Below, in pieces: positions 1 through 13,900 of a DNA stretch of 64,000 nucleotides. The stretch covers positions 33,955,861 through 34,019,860 of the forward strand of contig NC_084606.1 in the NCBI RefSeq assembly GCF_033807715.1. The letters are read 5' to 3'. The position numbers were made by a program, and so were the translations under genes. Within the stretch, counting starts at the first letter, position 1, and every line of letters starts with the position of its first letter. The stretch comes from Cololabis saira (taxonomy: Eukaryota; Chordata; Actinopteri; Beloniformes; Belonidae). The notes under the pieces are model-generated. The model saw only the letters and a list, made by a program, of their open reading frames with translations. It was not told the origin of the DNA and did no database searches.

Positions 1-700
1 CTTTCCTTCCTTCCTCCTGCTCTCTTTCTCCCTTCCTTCCTTCCTTCTTTCCTCCTGCTCTCTCCTTCCTTCCTTCCTTCCTTCCTTCCTTCCTTCCTTC
101 CTTCCTTCCTTCCTTCCTTCCTTCCTTCCTTCCTTCCTTCCTTCCTTCCTTCCTTCCTTCCTTCCTTCCTTCCTTCCTTCCTTCTCTCCTGCCTTCTTCC
201 CTTCCTTCCTTCTTCCCTTCCTTCCATCCTTCCTTCTTTTCTCCCTCCCTTCCTTCCTTCCTTCCTTCCTTCCTTCCTTCCTTCCTTCCTTCCTTCCTTC
301 CTTCCTTCCTTCCTTCCTTCCTTCCTTCCTTCCTTCCTTCTTTCCTCCTGCTCTCTCCTTCCTTCCTTCCATCCTTCCTTCTTTTCTCCCTTCCTTCCTT
401 CCTTCCTTCCTTCCTTCTTTCCTCCTGCTCTCTCCTTCCTTCTTCCCTTCCTTCCTTCCTCCTGCTCTCTCCTTCCTTCTTCCCTTCCTTCCTTCCTTCT
501 TCCCTTCCTTCCTTCCTTCCTTCCTTCCTTCCTTCCTTCCTTCCTTCCTTCCTTCCTTCCTTCCTTCCTTCCTTCCTTCCTTCCTTCCTTCCTTCCTTCC
601 TTCCTTCCTTCCTTCCTTCCTTCCTTCCTTCCTTCCTTCCTTCCTTCCTTCCTTCCTTCCTTCCTTCCTTCCTTCCTTCTTCTCTTCCTCCTTCCTTGAC
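1..700. repeat. (CCTT)n compound microsatellite
   Basis: Nearly pure CCTT repeat with recurring interruptions such as CTCCTGCTCTCTCC and CTTCTTCCC. The same interruptions occur in the array at 43540-44170, so the two arrays share an origin. It lies in the hdlbp intron downstream of exon 22, purine-rich on the sense strand. Confidence 0.95.
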
Positions 701-747
701 CCAAAGACAGCACAAGGGTTAAAGAAAATACTAAAGATTTTTTTTTC

Positions 748-749
<2 letters not shown>

Positions 750-808
<59 letters not shown>
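750..808. repeat. (TG)n microsatellite beside hdlbp exon 22 donor
   Basis: About 29 TG units. On the hdlbp sense strand it is a CA repeat starting about 9 bases into the intron after exon 22. Confidence 0.95.
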
Positions 809-812
<4 letters not shown>

Positions 813-816
813 ACAC

Positions 817-960
817 CTGCTGCTCGTCTCCTTTGTCGGGGAACTGGATACTGACATCGTGGTCTTTTCTGATCTGAGAAATGACGGCTCCTTTGCGACC
901 AATAATCTTGGGATGAAACTTGGGATCCACAGACATTGTAACCTTGAAACTGCGCAGAAC
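817..960 (-). CDS. hdlbp: hdlbp coding exon 22 (first half of KH13)
   Basis: 144 bp, phase 0-0, residues 1039-1086. It encodes VDPKFHPKIIGRKGAVISQI with a GRKG loop. The acceptor is CTCATCTCAG. The donor is CAG|GTGTGTTTC, followed almost at once by a CA repeat on the sense strand. The KH13 C-terminal half must be in the next exon, outside the window. Confidence 0.95.
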
Positions 961-3900
961 CTGAGATGAGAGAGTCACAGCCATGTCATCTTTACCGTTT
1001 ACACACTGCTCATTGATCATCATCTTGAATGCAAAAGAATAAGAAAGGCATGCTAGAATGTCACTTCAATAAAGATCGGTTTGGAAATTGGTGACACGAG
1101 CCGCTATGATGCTCCAACATCTTTTAAAATCAACCCTTACTTGAATTTGTTGGACTGAAACAACACTTTTTTACTCTGCCAGGACTGCAGCTGACACAGA
1201 AGAGCGATGCATGCCGACTCTGAGCTCATTGTGAAGAGGAATCCTAGCCTTTAGCTGTCAAACAAATGTTTCAGACGACAAAGGCCCAAAGAGGAAGACG
1301 AAAAAGAAATGTCCCTACTCGGCATGTACCACCAGTAGTGAAAGCACTGAGACCCAGATCATAACTCCTGAGTACAACAGCAATAAAGGGAACCAGACAA
1401 GATTCCAGGGGCCTCATGTACAACACGTGCAGCGCACAGAAAACGTGCGTACGCCACTTTCTACGCTCACGGTCGGATATATAATGATTTGAACGTAGAA
1501 AGTTGCGGTCTTTCACGCACATATCATGTCCGGTGTACGCACTTTTCTGAGGTTTGGTCCGTTGGCGACACTCACTGGTGATGCAGTGAAGTGCAGAATA
1601 TGAGGAAACGTGACGTCAACAATAAGTTCACGACCATAAAATACAAACAAGAAAAGCAGGGTGTAATGATGCACTAACGCTGCCCATAAACATTCACAAA
1701 CCCTTACGATCATAATAAAACCACAACTCTTCACGGAACGCAACACAAAGTAAAGAACAACAATACCCATAATGCAATGCAGCTGAAATCGGAAGAAATG
1801 CCCCAAATAAATTATTTTTTCCAGGCCTCAACTTTTGACAGGACTGTCTCCAGCTCAAGCCGATGTTTTTTTTAATTTGTTTTACCTGTTTTTGCAAATT
1901 TCTTGTTGAGATGAGCGGTTTTTAATGGATAATTATCTTAATTATCATATTCAAATGTATGTATTTGAGGGAGGAGACAGGGCGGAGTGTTGTGCTCCTG
2001 CATGTGTGCTCAAATCCACGCTGATTAGGATGTTCAAAGGAACCTGCGTGGATTCGGACGTACGCACAGTTTTGAACATCTGAATTTTTTTGTACAAAGA
2101 ATTCCACGCACGGATTCACGTTGAAATCCACTCACTCTTTGTACATGAGGCCCCAGGTGTTCAGAGAAGGTCCTGAGACAACACAGCACATAAAGGCAGG
2201 TTGTAGATAGCAGACAGGTAGATTGAATACAATAACCAGTAGAGTACAAGGGCATTATGGGTTGCGAGTACCGAAGTCGAGATTAAAAAACAGGAAAATG
2301 AAAGAGCAAAGTTCCTGTGGGACTTCCAGATCCAGACTAATGCACTGGTGATGACGAACCAACGGGATATCGTAGTGGTTGACAAACTCCCGAGGGAAAC
2401 AGTGGTGATAGATGTAGCCGGGCTGCGATTTGTGAAAAAACCAGAAGGGGGGATCATTTTGAGAAACATTTTTTTTTCAGAAAAATTACCACCCAACAGT
2501 ATAGACTATATGAAAACTTGTTTCTTGTGTAAACCTTACACTTAAGCTACATAACGTAGGCGGTAGGCCTATTTTGAACATGAACTGAACCACTGCATTT
2601 ACAGAAATATTTTCTCCTAATATTGTTTTTAAATGTGCTAAATAAAAATAAATAAACAAAATTAATATTGTTTTAATTCTTTCTTGATATCAGTTTAACA
2701 GAAAACATGGGAGCTCTCCTCAGCCGGGGAGATGCTGCTGTCCACCATCCCATCAGCAATGTCACATCTGGTTTCATCTTCTGTCGCATTTTTTCTCTGG
2801 ATTTTTGCTTGTGATCCTGTAAAATATGAGGATATGCTGCTCTGGATTCTTTTAATTTTTTCATTCATTATACTGACTGTATCTTTTATTTTGGCGGGCC
2901 GGAAGTTGGACTTTTGGAATGCAAGAAAATCAGGTTGGTTTTCAAAATAAAAGTGCTTTCTGTGGGCGGGATGCCTCTGACTCGCTCCCGGTATCAAAAT
3001 CACAGCACAAGCAGAATGAACACGGACTCTGTGTATTTTGGTTTGTTATTACTTAACTGTTAATAATTACGATGTAATGGTGAAAATACTTTGGGTGGGG
3101 GGGATACATTTTGTCCCCACCGAGGATAAAAATAATTCAGCAGAGAGTAGGACGTGTAAACCAGAGGGGGGATCCCCACCATCCCCACCGGCAAATCGCA
3201 CCCTGTATGTAGCGATCCCAAAATGACAGCAACATAACAACAAAAGGTACAAAGGAAGCACTTGGTCCATCCATCTTGGGGTTATCCGAGGTCAGGTCGT
3301 GAGCCTAAGCAGGGACTTCCTCTCCCCGGCCAGGATCTGATCTGATCCCCGACCCGGAGAGGGTTCCTGCTCCAACCCTCCAAAAATAAGAAAATGGCTC
3401 TGGCAAATTCTGGGAACATCAGAGATTCCTGTCCTGAAGAGTCCTAGAAACATCTTAGCTCCTCCACCTTTGACCTCACCCAGCAGAAATAATGGGAGGT
3501 ACAGAAAATAGACCCGGATGATTTTAACATTACAAAAAAAAGCATGTAAAAACCTGATGTGAAACCATGGTGGCCGTGTGCGTCTGGTGGTGTGTTTTTA
3601 CCCTGTCCTCCTGCTCGGCCTGCAGCTCTTTCACTCTCTCCAGCAGACCCTGTTTGGCTCGCTCCACATGGGCCACCAGACCTGTGACCTTGATCACATC
3701 CAGCTGTTTCTCCGGCTGCGGCACCCAGATGTTCACCTGCACACACGCACACTCAGCATGTTCATTTCCCTTTTTCTTAAAAGAAAAAAAAAATAGTTCA
3801 GGGGTCGGCAACCCAAAATGTTGAAAGAGCCATATTGGATCAAAAACACAAAAAACAAATATGTCTGGAGCCGCAAAAAATGAAAAGTCTTGTATCAGCC

Positions 3901-6900
3901 TTAGAATGAAGGCAACACATGCTGCATGTATTTATATTAGTTATAACTGGGGGAAGATTTTTTTTTCATTATGCACTTCGAGAAAAAAGTCGAAATGTCG
4001 AGATTAATGTTAAAGTACAATCTTGAGAAAAAAGTTGAAATTTCGAGAAAAAAGTCGAAATGTCGAGAAAAAAGTCGAAATGTCGAGGAAATAGTCAAAA
4101 TTTCGTGAAAAAAGTCGAAATGTCGAGAAAGAAGTCGAAATGTCGAGAAAAATGTCGAAATGTCGAGAAACAAGTCGAAATGTCGAGGAAATAGTCAAAA
4201 TTTCGTGTAAAAAGTCGAAATGTCAAGAAAAAAGTCAAAATCTCGAGAAAAAAGTTAAAATTTCGAGAAAAAAGTCGAAATGTCGAGATTAAAAAGGAAA
4301 GGAAAAAGGAAGAAAAAAAGAGAAAAAAAGAAAAAAGAAGAAAAAAAAAGAGAAAAAAAAGAAGAAAAAAATGATAATAAAGGTCAAACATTTTTGAAAA
4401 AGCTCCAGGAGCCACTAGGGCGGCGCTAAAGAGCTGTATGTGGCTCTAGAGCCGCGGGTTGCCGACCCCTGAACTAGTTGATTGTAACCACAACATAGAC
4501 AGTAACCGGTAACCACTGATTTGAAAAAAAAAAAAATCATTTTATGAGCAGATATCACAAAATAACTAAAGTGCCTGCAAACCTCATATTCTTCCATCAT
4601 CTTCCTGATTCCACTGCCCTTCTGACCGATGATGTAGCGATGCAGCTCATAAGACACTTCAACATCCTCCGTTATGGGAACCAAAGCCTGCAGGAGGACG
4701 ATGTCAGAGAGACAAAAGACATTAGAAAGATGGTGAGAGTTAATTCCGGAGTCTCAGCTGATCTAAAAGCGTCTGTACCAGGAGGGCTGCTTTAGCCAGT
4801 TCACACTTCTCTGCCCGTCCAGAGATGGTGATGGTGTCACATTTGCGGGGAACAAACTCTGCCTCTGGAATGACTTCACCGTTCTCCTGCTGTCCAGGCT
4901 CCTGACCTGCAAGTTTACCACAGAAATTAGATGAAAAAAAACAAGAGAAACAATTGCATTGACTTTTCTCAATGATACAAAAGAATTGACCACTAGATGA
5001 CCACCATCTAGTAATTAGGCAAGATTTATCGATTAAACTGGCTTGTAGGAGGATAACATTTATTTTAATCTGAACCGATAATCGTTCAAATATCTATATA
5101 TATACACAGGACTGTCTCAGAAAATTAGAATATTGTGATTTTCTATAATGCAATTAAAAAAACAAAAATGTCATACATTCTGGATTCATTAAAGAAAACT
5201 CAAATATCCTATCTCAAAACAATATTCTGGGAATCTTAATCTTAAACTGTAAGCCATAATCAGAAATATTAAAATAATAAAAGGCTTGCAATATTTCAGT
5301 TGATTTGTAATGAATCCAGAATGTATGACATTTTTGTTTTTTTTTTAATTGCATTACAGAAAATAAAGAACTTTATCACAATATTCTAATTTTCTGAGAC
5401 AGTCCTGTACATACATGTATATTGCAGCAACATAATAACAGCATTAGTGTTGTAGCTGCAGCTGCACGTCTTCTGCATGTTGTGTGTTGTTTCTAACCTG
5501 CAGTGCCGTCGTCTCTCTCAGGGAACTTGATCTGGACCTCGTGCTCCCTGGTGATTTGCTGGATGCGGCAGCCTTTAGGTCCCATGATGGCGCGGTGGTA
5601 GCGCTGAGGGATGGCCACCTCCATGCTCACCTGAGACTCCTGCTCCAGACAACACACATCTTTATTAGGAGGACTATTCACATCATTACAAGTAGTTAAA
5701 TCATTGAACACAATACAATATATTCATTTTTCTCATGCCCTTTTTTTACACACGAAAGTCAGTTCTTATAAATAATATATATACACACACTGTAGGTTTT
5801 GATGTGAACTCAATTTCTAAAACCTTAAATATGGCTCAATTTTTTAACTTAAATGTACTTTCGAGTGCAGCTATTGATCTGTACAGGGGATATATCTCGC
5901 CAGGGGTAACCCCTCTAAAAGGGTAAAAACTCTTATGTCTCTAACCAGGTCCTCTATGATCTCCTGGATCCGTTTCTTTGCCGCGTCGACGCAGTCTTTT
6001 GCTCCTTTCAGCGTGACCTTCTGGCTGTTGGCTCCCGTGCGAGGGAAACTCACGGCCACGCCGCCGTACTCCTCTGCCAGCTCCCGCAGGACCTGACCTC
6101 TCCGGCACACGAAGTGGCGGTGGTGGCGAACATCCACCTCCATGCTGTCCTCCACCACGTCATCCTGGAAGAGAGGAACAACACTGCAATCAGAGGAGAT
6201 TATTCAAGTAGAGAAAAGGACTTCCTTCGGGGCTTGGCCATGAATATGAGTTACATATACTCAAAATTACAACCTTGAGTAAGATTTAAAAACCTGGTGA
6301 GGTCTTTTGCTTCTTGGTGTCTAGAGTTTTATATCCTCAGGCTTACACTACATATTTGATAAATGAAATAAGTTTTAAAAGAAGAGAAAAAAGCCAACCG
6401 TTGAAAAATTACAGAAGCGTATTGCATTCACTTGAGAAAAAAAAATCTGCTCTGTTTTTCTGAATTAACGAGATAATTATCTCAGAATTCTGAGAACATT
6501 TTCCGTCTTTCCGTCTGAACAACCTCAAAGTCCTGAGGTGCCTGTGCAAAGTCGACAAATTAATAACTATGGTATCTAACAATACCATCTATATAACTTA
6601 AAGACAAGAGTATCTCCCAATGTTTCAAACCGAAATCAAAATAAAACTGGATTAAACTGGACAGGCGGGACATGTTTGCTTCCATGAAATCCAGCTCTCA
6701 TTGAATGACAGCTTCTTGTAAGTTGTGAGGTATCTGGTTAATTCAGAAAAACAGAGGAGGATTATTTTTTTTCATTAAAACTTTTCTCAGAATTCTGAGA
6801 TAATTATGTCGTTAATTCAAAAAACAGCAGATCTTTTTTTTTTTTTCATTAAAACTTTTCTCGGAATTCTGAGATAATTATCTCGTTAATTCAGAAAAAC

Positions 6901-7672
6901 AGAGCAGAATTATTTTTTTTTCATTAAAACTTTTCTCAGAATTTTGAGATAATAATCTCGTTAATTCAGAAAAACAGAGCAGATTTTTTTTTTCTCAAGT
7001 GAATGCTTCTGTATTACGTTTCTGTAAAAAATAACCCTCAAAAAAAAAAAAGTAACATGATTTTAGGATTTACCCCAGAAGGGAAATTATGTGTCAGGAT
7101 GTAAGATTCAGTATTTAAGTCCTTGCAGACGGTTATAGCTGCGGGCAGGAAGGATCTCCTACAGCGGACTAAAAGTAACAGATCAAAAGAAATAATAAAA
7201 TAACAGTATATCCAGTGTGGAGGAAGTTACCAGGTTTTTGACCAGAAGTTCCAGCTCTTTTTGAGCCTGCCGAACGGCTTCCTCTTTCCCTACGATGGTG
7301 ATCAGCTCCTGCTCTGTGTCATCGGGTGACGGGAAGATGATGCGAGCCCCCGTCCTGTCCCGAACACGCCGAATGTTGGCCCCGCCGCGTCCAATCAGGA
7401 ACTTGTGGTACTCTGGTTTGGCCTGTAGCTCCACAGTGAAGTTGTTGACTTGCTAAAGGGTGTAGGAAGGAAGGAAGGAAAGACAGAGACAGAGCAGGAA
7501 AGGGATGTGAGTATTTTGTGCTGTCCATTAACCCAGTGGTCCCCAACCTTTTCTGAACCGCGGAGCGGTTTAATGTCTGACAATATTTTCACGGCTGTGA
7601 AACTAAATAAAATGAGATCGGCATTAAAAACTGTGATAAAACTGTAATAATATTATTAATAATAATATTAAC

Positions 7673-7703
<31 letters not shown>

Positions 7704-10700
7704 CGTAATTTTCGAAAAAATAAAATAAAAATGGAAATTGTAAATTATAAGTATTTCTATCAATGTTTTATTATGTTTGTTTTCTCATTAACGTTATTTA
7801 AAGCCAGGCTTTTATTTTATTTGTTATATATTAAGGAGACCGATATTTAGCGCTCTTATTTTGAAGGCGTCTCACCGAGACCTTGTAAACATCCGGCGCT
7901 TCGGACTTTAATGGTAAAAGTTTAACGGCAGTAGAAAGTGTGTCTGAAAGACTAAACTAGTGTCGGGAATGCTAAAGTGGAGCCTAACTGACACAAAAAG
8001 CACCTGCTGATGAGGATTTGTTTTCTTTGCAAATTTTATGGCGTATTTCTGTCCAGCTTGAGTTTGGTTGCCATGGTTACTCATGTATTGTGGTTAACGG
8101 TAGCTGCGAGCAGCAGCCGTGTCGGTCTGTATTTAAGTTAAATGAAACTTATATGAATCTAGAAAGACTAATTTTATTGTATTCCTTTATAGCTCTTACG
8201 GTGTGTTTGCAGTGTATTTACATCCAAGGAATAAAAACCATCAGTTTGAGAGTCAACCATCATCAGGGGATGCTACAGAAATGATCTTTTCTCTCTGTGT
8301 GGCCCGGTACCAGATGACCCACGACCCGGTACCGGGCCGGGGCCCGGGGGTTGGGGACCGCTGCATTAACCCACTTCTAAATGAGGACAAGTCACTGTTT
8401 CCCCAATAAATCCATCCCCAGTAACCGTTATCCAACCTTCTCTTCGGCCAGCTGCAGCAGCTGTTTCTTGGCTTTCTCCACTTCCCCGGCGGGACCTCTG
8501 ATCGTGACCTTGTCCGAGCCGGAACCCTCTGAGGGGAAGTGGATGTGGACGCCACCGCAGTCCTCCATGATGGACCGCACCAGGCAGCCCTTGGAGCCGA
8601 TCAGAGAGTTGTGCAGCTTGGCCGGGATGGCCACTTCTGCCTCCTTGATGTTGGCCTGAATCCATGACAAGATACAGAGACTCAGAATAATAAATTTGCA
8701 AGCGTTCAACAAATTAGCAAGCTCTCGGGCCGTTAGTTGTCTCACCAGTTCTCTCTGGATGGCAAGAACTCGATCTCTGGCAGCCTCACAGTTGCTCTTC
8801 TTGCCCGTGATGACGATCATCTCGGAGTTACTGTTTTCTGTTGGCAGGTCGATCTTTGTGTTCGTCTCCTCGCGGATCTGGTGGCATAGACATTTATTAT
8901 TTTGTGTCGCACACATAATGGAAGCTTAGATGTACCGTCAATGCTTTAATGACATTTTAAAAGTCTGACCTTTTTTATGTTTGCTCCGCCCTTTCCAATG
9001 ATGTTCTTGTGAAACTGCTTGAAGATGGGGACGGAGAGGGAGAAGCTGTTCTCAATCTACGAAAGGGAGAAAGATGCGGTGAGAGCCGTGCACAGAGAGA
9101 CGGAGACGGTCGACGAGACGGGAACAGGAAGTGGCGAGTCCTACCAGCTCTGCGATGATTTTCTGGAGGAACTTTGCACATTTCTCCACCTCGTTCTTTG
9201 GCCCTCTCAGCTGGACGATATCGCTCTTCTGCGCCGGGTCAGGGAAATTGATGATGACCTAAAATCCAGGAAAATAAGAATTAGTCAAACTAAATCATTT
9301 CGCAGTAATAGTAAAGAGAAATTAAAGCTGCAAGCAGCGATGAACGGGCCCTCGCGCGTGCAATTTTCACCAATAAAAGTCAAGGACTCTAAACTAAGTC
9401 CGATGACACCACCCATGACTCTTTATGTCAAACCATTCAAAAGTTATGGCAGAAAGTAGGAACTATCAAATATCGACCAATCAGAAGAAGGGGCTGGGCT
9501 AATTTGCACAAATTATGGTCAAGGACTCAAAACCAAGTCAGATGACACCACCCACAACTCTTTATGTCAAACCATTTAAAAGTTATGGCAGAAAGTAGGA
9601 ACTATTAAATATGGACCAATCAGCTACTAGTATCACTTCCTGTTTAACGTTGAAGTTTGACGTGGCGCTGCGGCCACGCTATTTCACGTAAACTCACGAT
9701 TTTGATAATTTTTCATCGTTAACGTCTTTTGTGTCTCCTGAGAGAGTTGTATGTCAAACGGACGATCCTGCTAGGAGGAGTTCGTTAAAGTATGACACGT
9801 GAAAATGGCATAAATTGCGCCAAAATTACACGATTAATTCAAAATAGCCAACTTCCTGTTCGATTTAAAATTTAGTGACATTTGGGGCACGTTTAGGGGG
9901 AAAAAAAGGCCCTCATTTCATCGGGAAAAAAAAAACGAGGATAACATTTCCTCCAGATACAATAGGGCCTTCGCACTGTCAGTGCTCGGGCCCTAATAAT
10001 CTGTCAGGACGATGTCTCACCTCCGGAAACTTGTCCCGGACTTCCTTGATCTTTTCTCCCTTCTGTCCGATGATTGTTCGATGGAACTTCTGATCCACAA
10101 TCAAGTCTTTGGTGCGTTCATTTTCCTAGAAATGTGAACAACACGTACGTAAAATGACCAAAAAGAACATCCCTTAGTTTGTGTCGACAGCGACAACAGG
10201 CTGAAGGTGAACTTTGACCCCGTTCTCACCATTCTCTGGACCATCTCGATGAGCTCTCTCCGCGCCAGCTGCACTCCTTTAGGGTCTCCCTCGATGCGGA
10301 CCAGGCCGCTCCTCTCCGAGTCCTGGGGGATCCTCACCGACACTTTGTACTGCTCCTTGATACGATTAACTGTAGGGTGAAGTCCAAGGATTTGGCGCGA
10401 CAGAAGAGGAAGAAAAGGGGGAAAGAGGTTGGTTTGTCTTCAAAGATGCATCAGTAACTTCAGCATCATGCAGGTCCTACTGCTGCTGGACGTGGAAACA
10501 ATCCCTTTTAAACGTTTTGTGATGATAAATATGCATCAAAATATTTGTAACAAGTCATTTCTTACACTTTTGACTTACTCTAGAAACAAACAGCAACTAA
10601 ATATTTATATACAGGACTGTCTCAAAAAATTTGAATATTGCGATAAAGTCCTTTATTTTCTGTAATGCAAAAATGTCATACATTCTGGATTCATTACAAA

Positions 10701-10903
10701 TCAACTGAAATATTGCAAGCCTTTTATTATTTTAATATTGCTGATCATGGTTTACAGCTTAAGAAAACTCAAATATCCTATTTCAAAAAAATTTGAATAT
10801 TCTGGGAATCTTAATCTTAAACTGTAAGCCATGATCAGCAATATTAAAATAATAAAAGGCTTGCAATATTTCAGTTGATTTGTAATGAATCCAGAATGTA
10901 TGA

Positions 10904-10939
<36 letters not shown>

Positions 10940-13900
10940 TTACAGAAAATAAAGAACTTTATCACAATATTCTAATTTTCGGAGACAGTCCTGTAGATCA
11001 GCGTGTACTGTCTGATGACGGATATGCTACTATGTCGCCTGAAGTCCTCTATAACTGATTATTGTCACTAATGTGTTATCAATGTGGAGAATGTGGCCAG
11101 TCCCTGCTTTTATCTAATTGAGTCTGCATTAAATCAAAGATAACAGCTTTACTATGAATGATTACCATTATTTGATGCTGGAACAAAGATATGACAAATT
11201 CTGTAGGTGGAAAAGGCAAAAATGCATCCAAGTTCATCACAATTCAGCCGCGCGTTTCAGTATGATCGGTTGCTCCGGCACTCAAACTTTTAACCCCAGC
11301 AAAGATTTTCTGTTATAATCTGCAGAAAAACAAATCTACTCACTGTTGGCTCCGTTCTTTCCAATGAGGTGTCTGTGGAAACGCTGATCAATCATGACTT
11401 CAGTGTAGTCCATCCTCACCAGCTGCACACAGAGAAATGTCTTACTGTGTTCGGAAACAGTTTTAAACAATACAGCACTTATCAAATGTGCAACTCTCTT
11501 GTGGGCTTGTTTTCTTTTTTCTCCAGTGTCTCAGTTTTCCGAGGGTCTTTAACTTTCAGACTTAATGGGGATCAACTTCCAACTCAGATGCAACAAAGTT
11601 TATTTGGGTGGAAGTATCCAACTCCCTTGAAACACATAAGCTGCGATTTATATCACCTTATTTAATGCTCACCCCCTTATAGTTGTCTATTATTGTACTG
11701 CAGACGGTGATATTCTCACTTATCCATTTAAGATGCAAGCTTTGGGCCGCTGTGTGGCACAGTGGTTTAAGCAAGCGGCCCATGTACTGCGGCTACAGTC
11801 CTCCTGCAGAGGTCGCAGGTTTGAGTCCCGGACTGCGCCCTTTGCTGCATGTCGTCTCCATTCTCTCTCTCTCTAGCCCAGGGCTCGGCAACCCGCGGCT
11901 TTCTTTAGCGCCGCCCTAGTGGCTCCCTGGAGCTTTTTCAAAAATGTTTGACCTTTTTTTTCCTTTTTTTCTTCTTTTCCTTTTTTCTTCTTTTTTTATG
12001 TTTTCTCTTTAATTTCTTTTTTCTCTACTTTTTTCCTTTTTTTCTCCCTTTTTCCTTTCCTTTTTAATCTCGACATTTCTACTTTTTTCTTGAAATTTCG
12101 ACTTTTTTCTCGAGATTGTAGTTCAACATTAATCTCGACATTTCGACTTTTTTCACGAAATTCTGACTTTTTTCTCGACATTTTGACTTTTTTCTTGACA
12201 TAACTAAAATTAAATAAATAAATAAAAGTAAATAAATACATACAATTTTACACCATAAAAAAGATTGATTCATGCTCACCTTATAAGTGTAAGAGGAGAT
12301 TTATTTTTGTTAAGAAGGTTATTTTGGTAATTCAGGGTTCATTATTTTATAAATATATTCTTTATATTCTGATGTAAATCAGGGACTATAATGACACTAG
12401 TCAGTTTATCTGTAGTGATTAGTCTGTTTTAGATTGGGCGGAGTGATACGCCACAGTACGGCACTAGGTGCTGTGTTGATGTTCTAAAATCCTACACTGT
12501 TGAGGGACATTAAAGTACACTGGAACTCAGCACAAGTTGTCCCCGTGTTTATCCTATTCACGACCAGAAAAAGGTTTCATTTAAGAAGATAAGGCTTAAC
12601 TCTACACCAGCCTTACATAAGTAAAAGTTCAGAGCTCAAAACCCTGCACATTTTGACTTTTTTCTTGACATTTCAACTTTTTTCTCAAGATTGTACTTCA
12701 ACATTAATCTTGACATTTCAACTTTTTTCTCGACATTTCGACTTGTGCATAATGAAAAAAAAAAAATCTTCCCCCAGTTATAACTAATAAAGATACATGC
12801 AGCATCTGTTTCCTTCATTCTAAGGCTTATACAAGACTTTTCATTTTTTGCGGCTCCAGACATATTTATTTTTTGTGTTTTTGGTCCAATATGGCTCTTT
12901 CAACATTTTGGGTTGCCGACCCCTGATCTAGTCCCTTCCTGTCTACACTTTGAATAAAGGCCACTAGAGCCACAAAATATTGGGGGAAAAAAAAAAGAAA
13001 AAAAAAAGATGCAAGCTTTGAAAACATGTGCACTTTCTGACAGCAGCCCCCTAAAACCTTATGTTCTTCTGGAAAAACAGCCAGTGTGCTAAAACTTTAC
13101 AGACTCTGCTCTTGTTCTTGTTCGGGTGGTTTGAAATATTACGACAGGAAAAAATGTTCCTCCGCACATTAAAACTAAATCACATAGTGTGTTGTTGTGT
13201 AAAAGTAAGGGTTCAGGGATGTAACTGTCAATGTTTGTGTGTGTGAGAGTACTTTGCTACAAACTCTCAATTTCATTCCTACTCAACACGGCAGGCCCTC
13301 GCCCTACATCCGCCTAAATATCTGGAATCTAGAAGCCCATTTTTGTTTAGTTATAGAGGTGTCAAAGTCTGGAATAGTTGGTACCAGATTGCAAACACTT
13401 GTAGGTCCCTATACATCCTCAGAAGTTGCTCAAGAGAACATTTAATTCAACAGTGTAGCCAAGAAAGCTCTTGCTTTTCCCACTGTTAATGTTTCTTTTG
13501 TACTTCATATTCTGTGTTGCCACTTGTTGAAGGCAAGGCAAATTTATTTATATAGCACAATTCAACACAAGGTAATTCAAAGTGCTTTACATTGACATTA
13601 AAAGCAGCAAGACATAATTAGACAGTGAATAACAAATACGATTGAATAAGATGATAAGAAAAGAAGTAAAATAATAAAAAGCACAAGCTGTTAAAAATAA
13701 GGGCAGTAGAGGGTAGTTATAGCATAATATTCATATTTTCATGATCATGTATTTATAGGTCAACAGTAATTTTTTATTTTCATTCATGTTCTGCATGCAA
13801 TTTTTATGATGTATTATTTATTTTTATTTTATGATTTTGTATCCTCATAACTATATTGTAAAATGTTATTAGGTGGGGGCTCCTCATAAGCCTACTGGTT

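Noticed and set aside
754..969. Open frame starting with repeated CV residues
   Set aside because: It is translated microsatellite plus the antisense of hdlbp exon 22.
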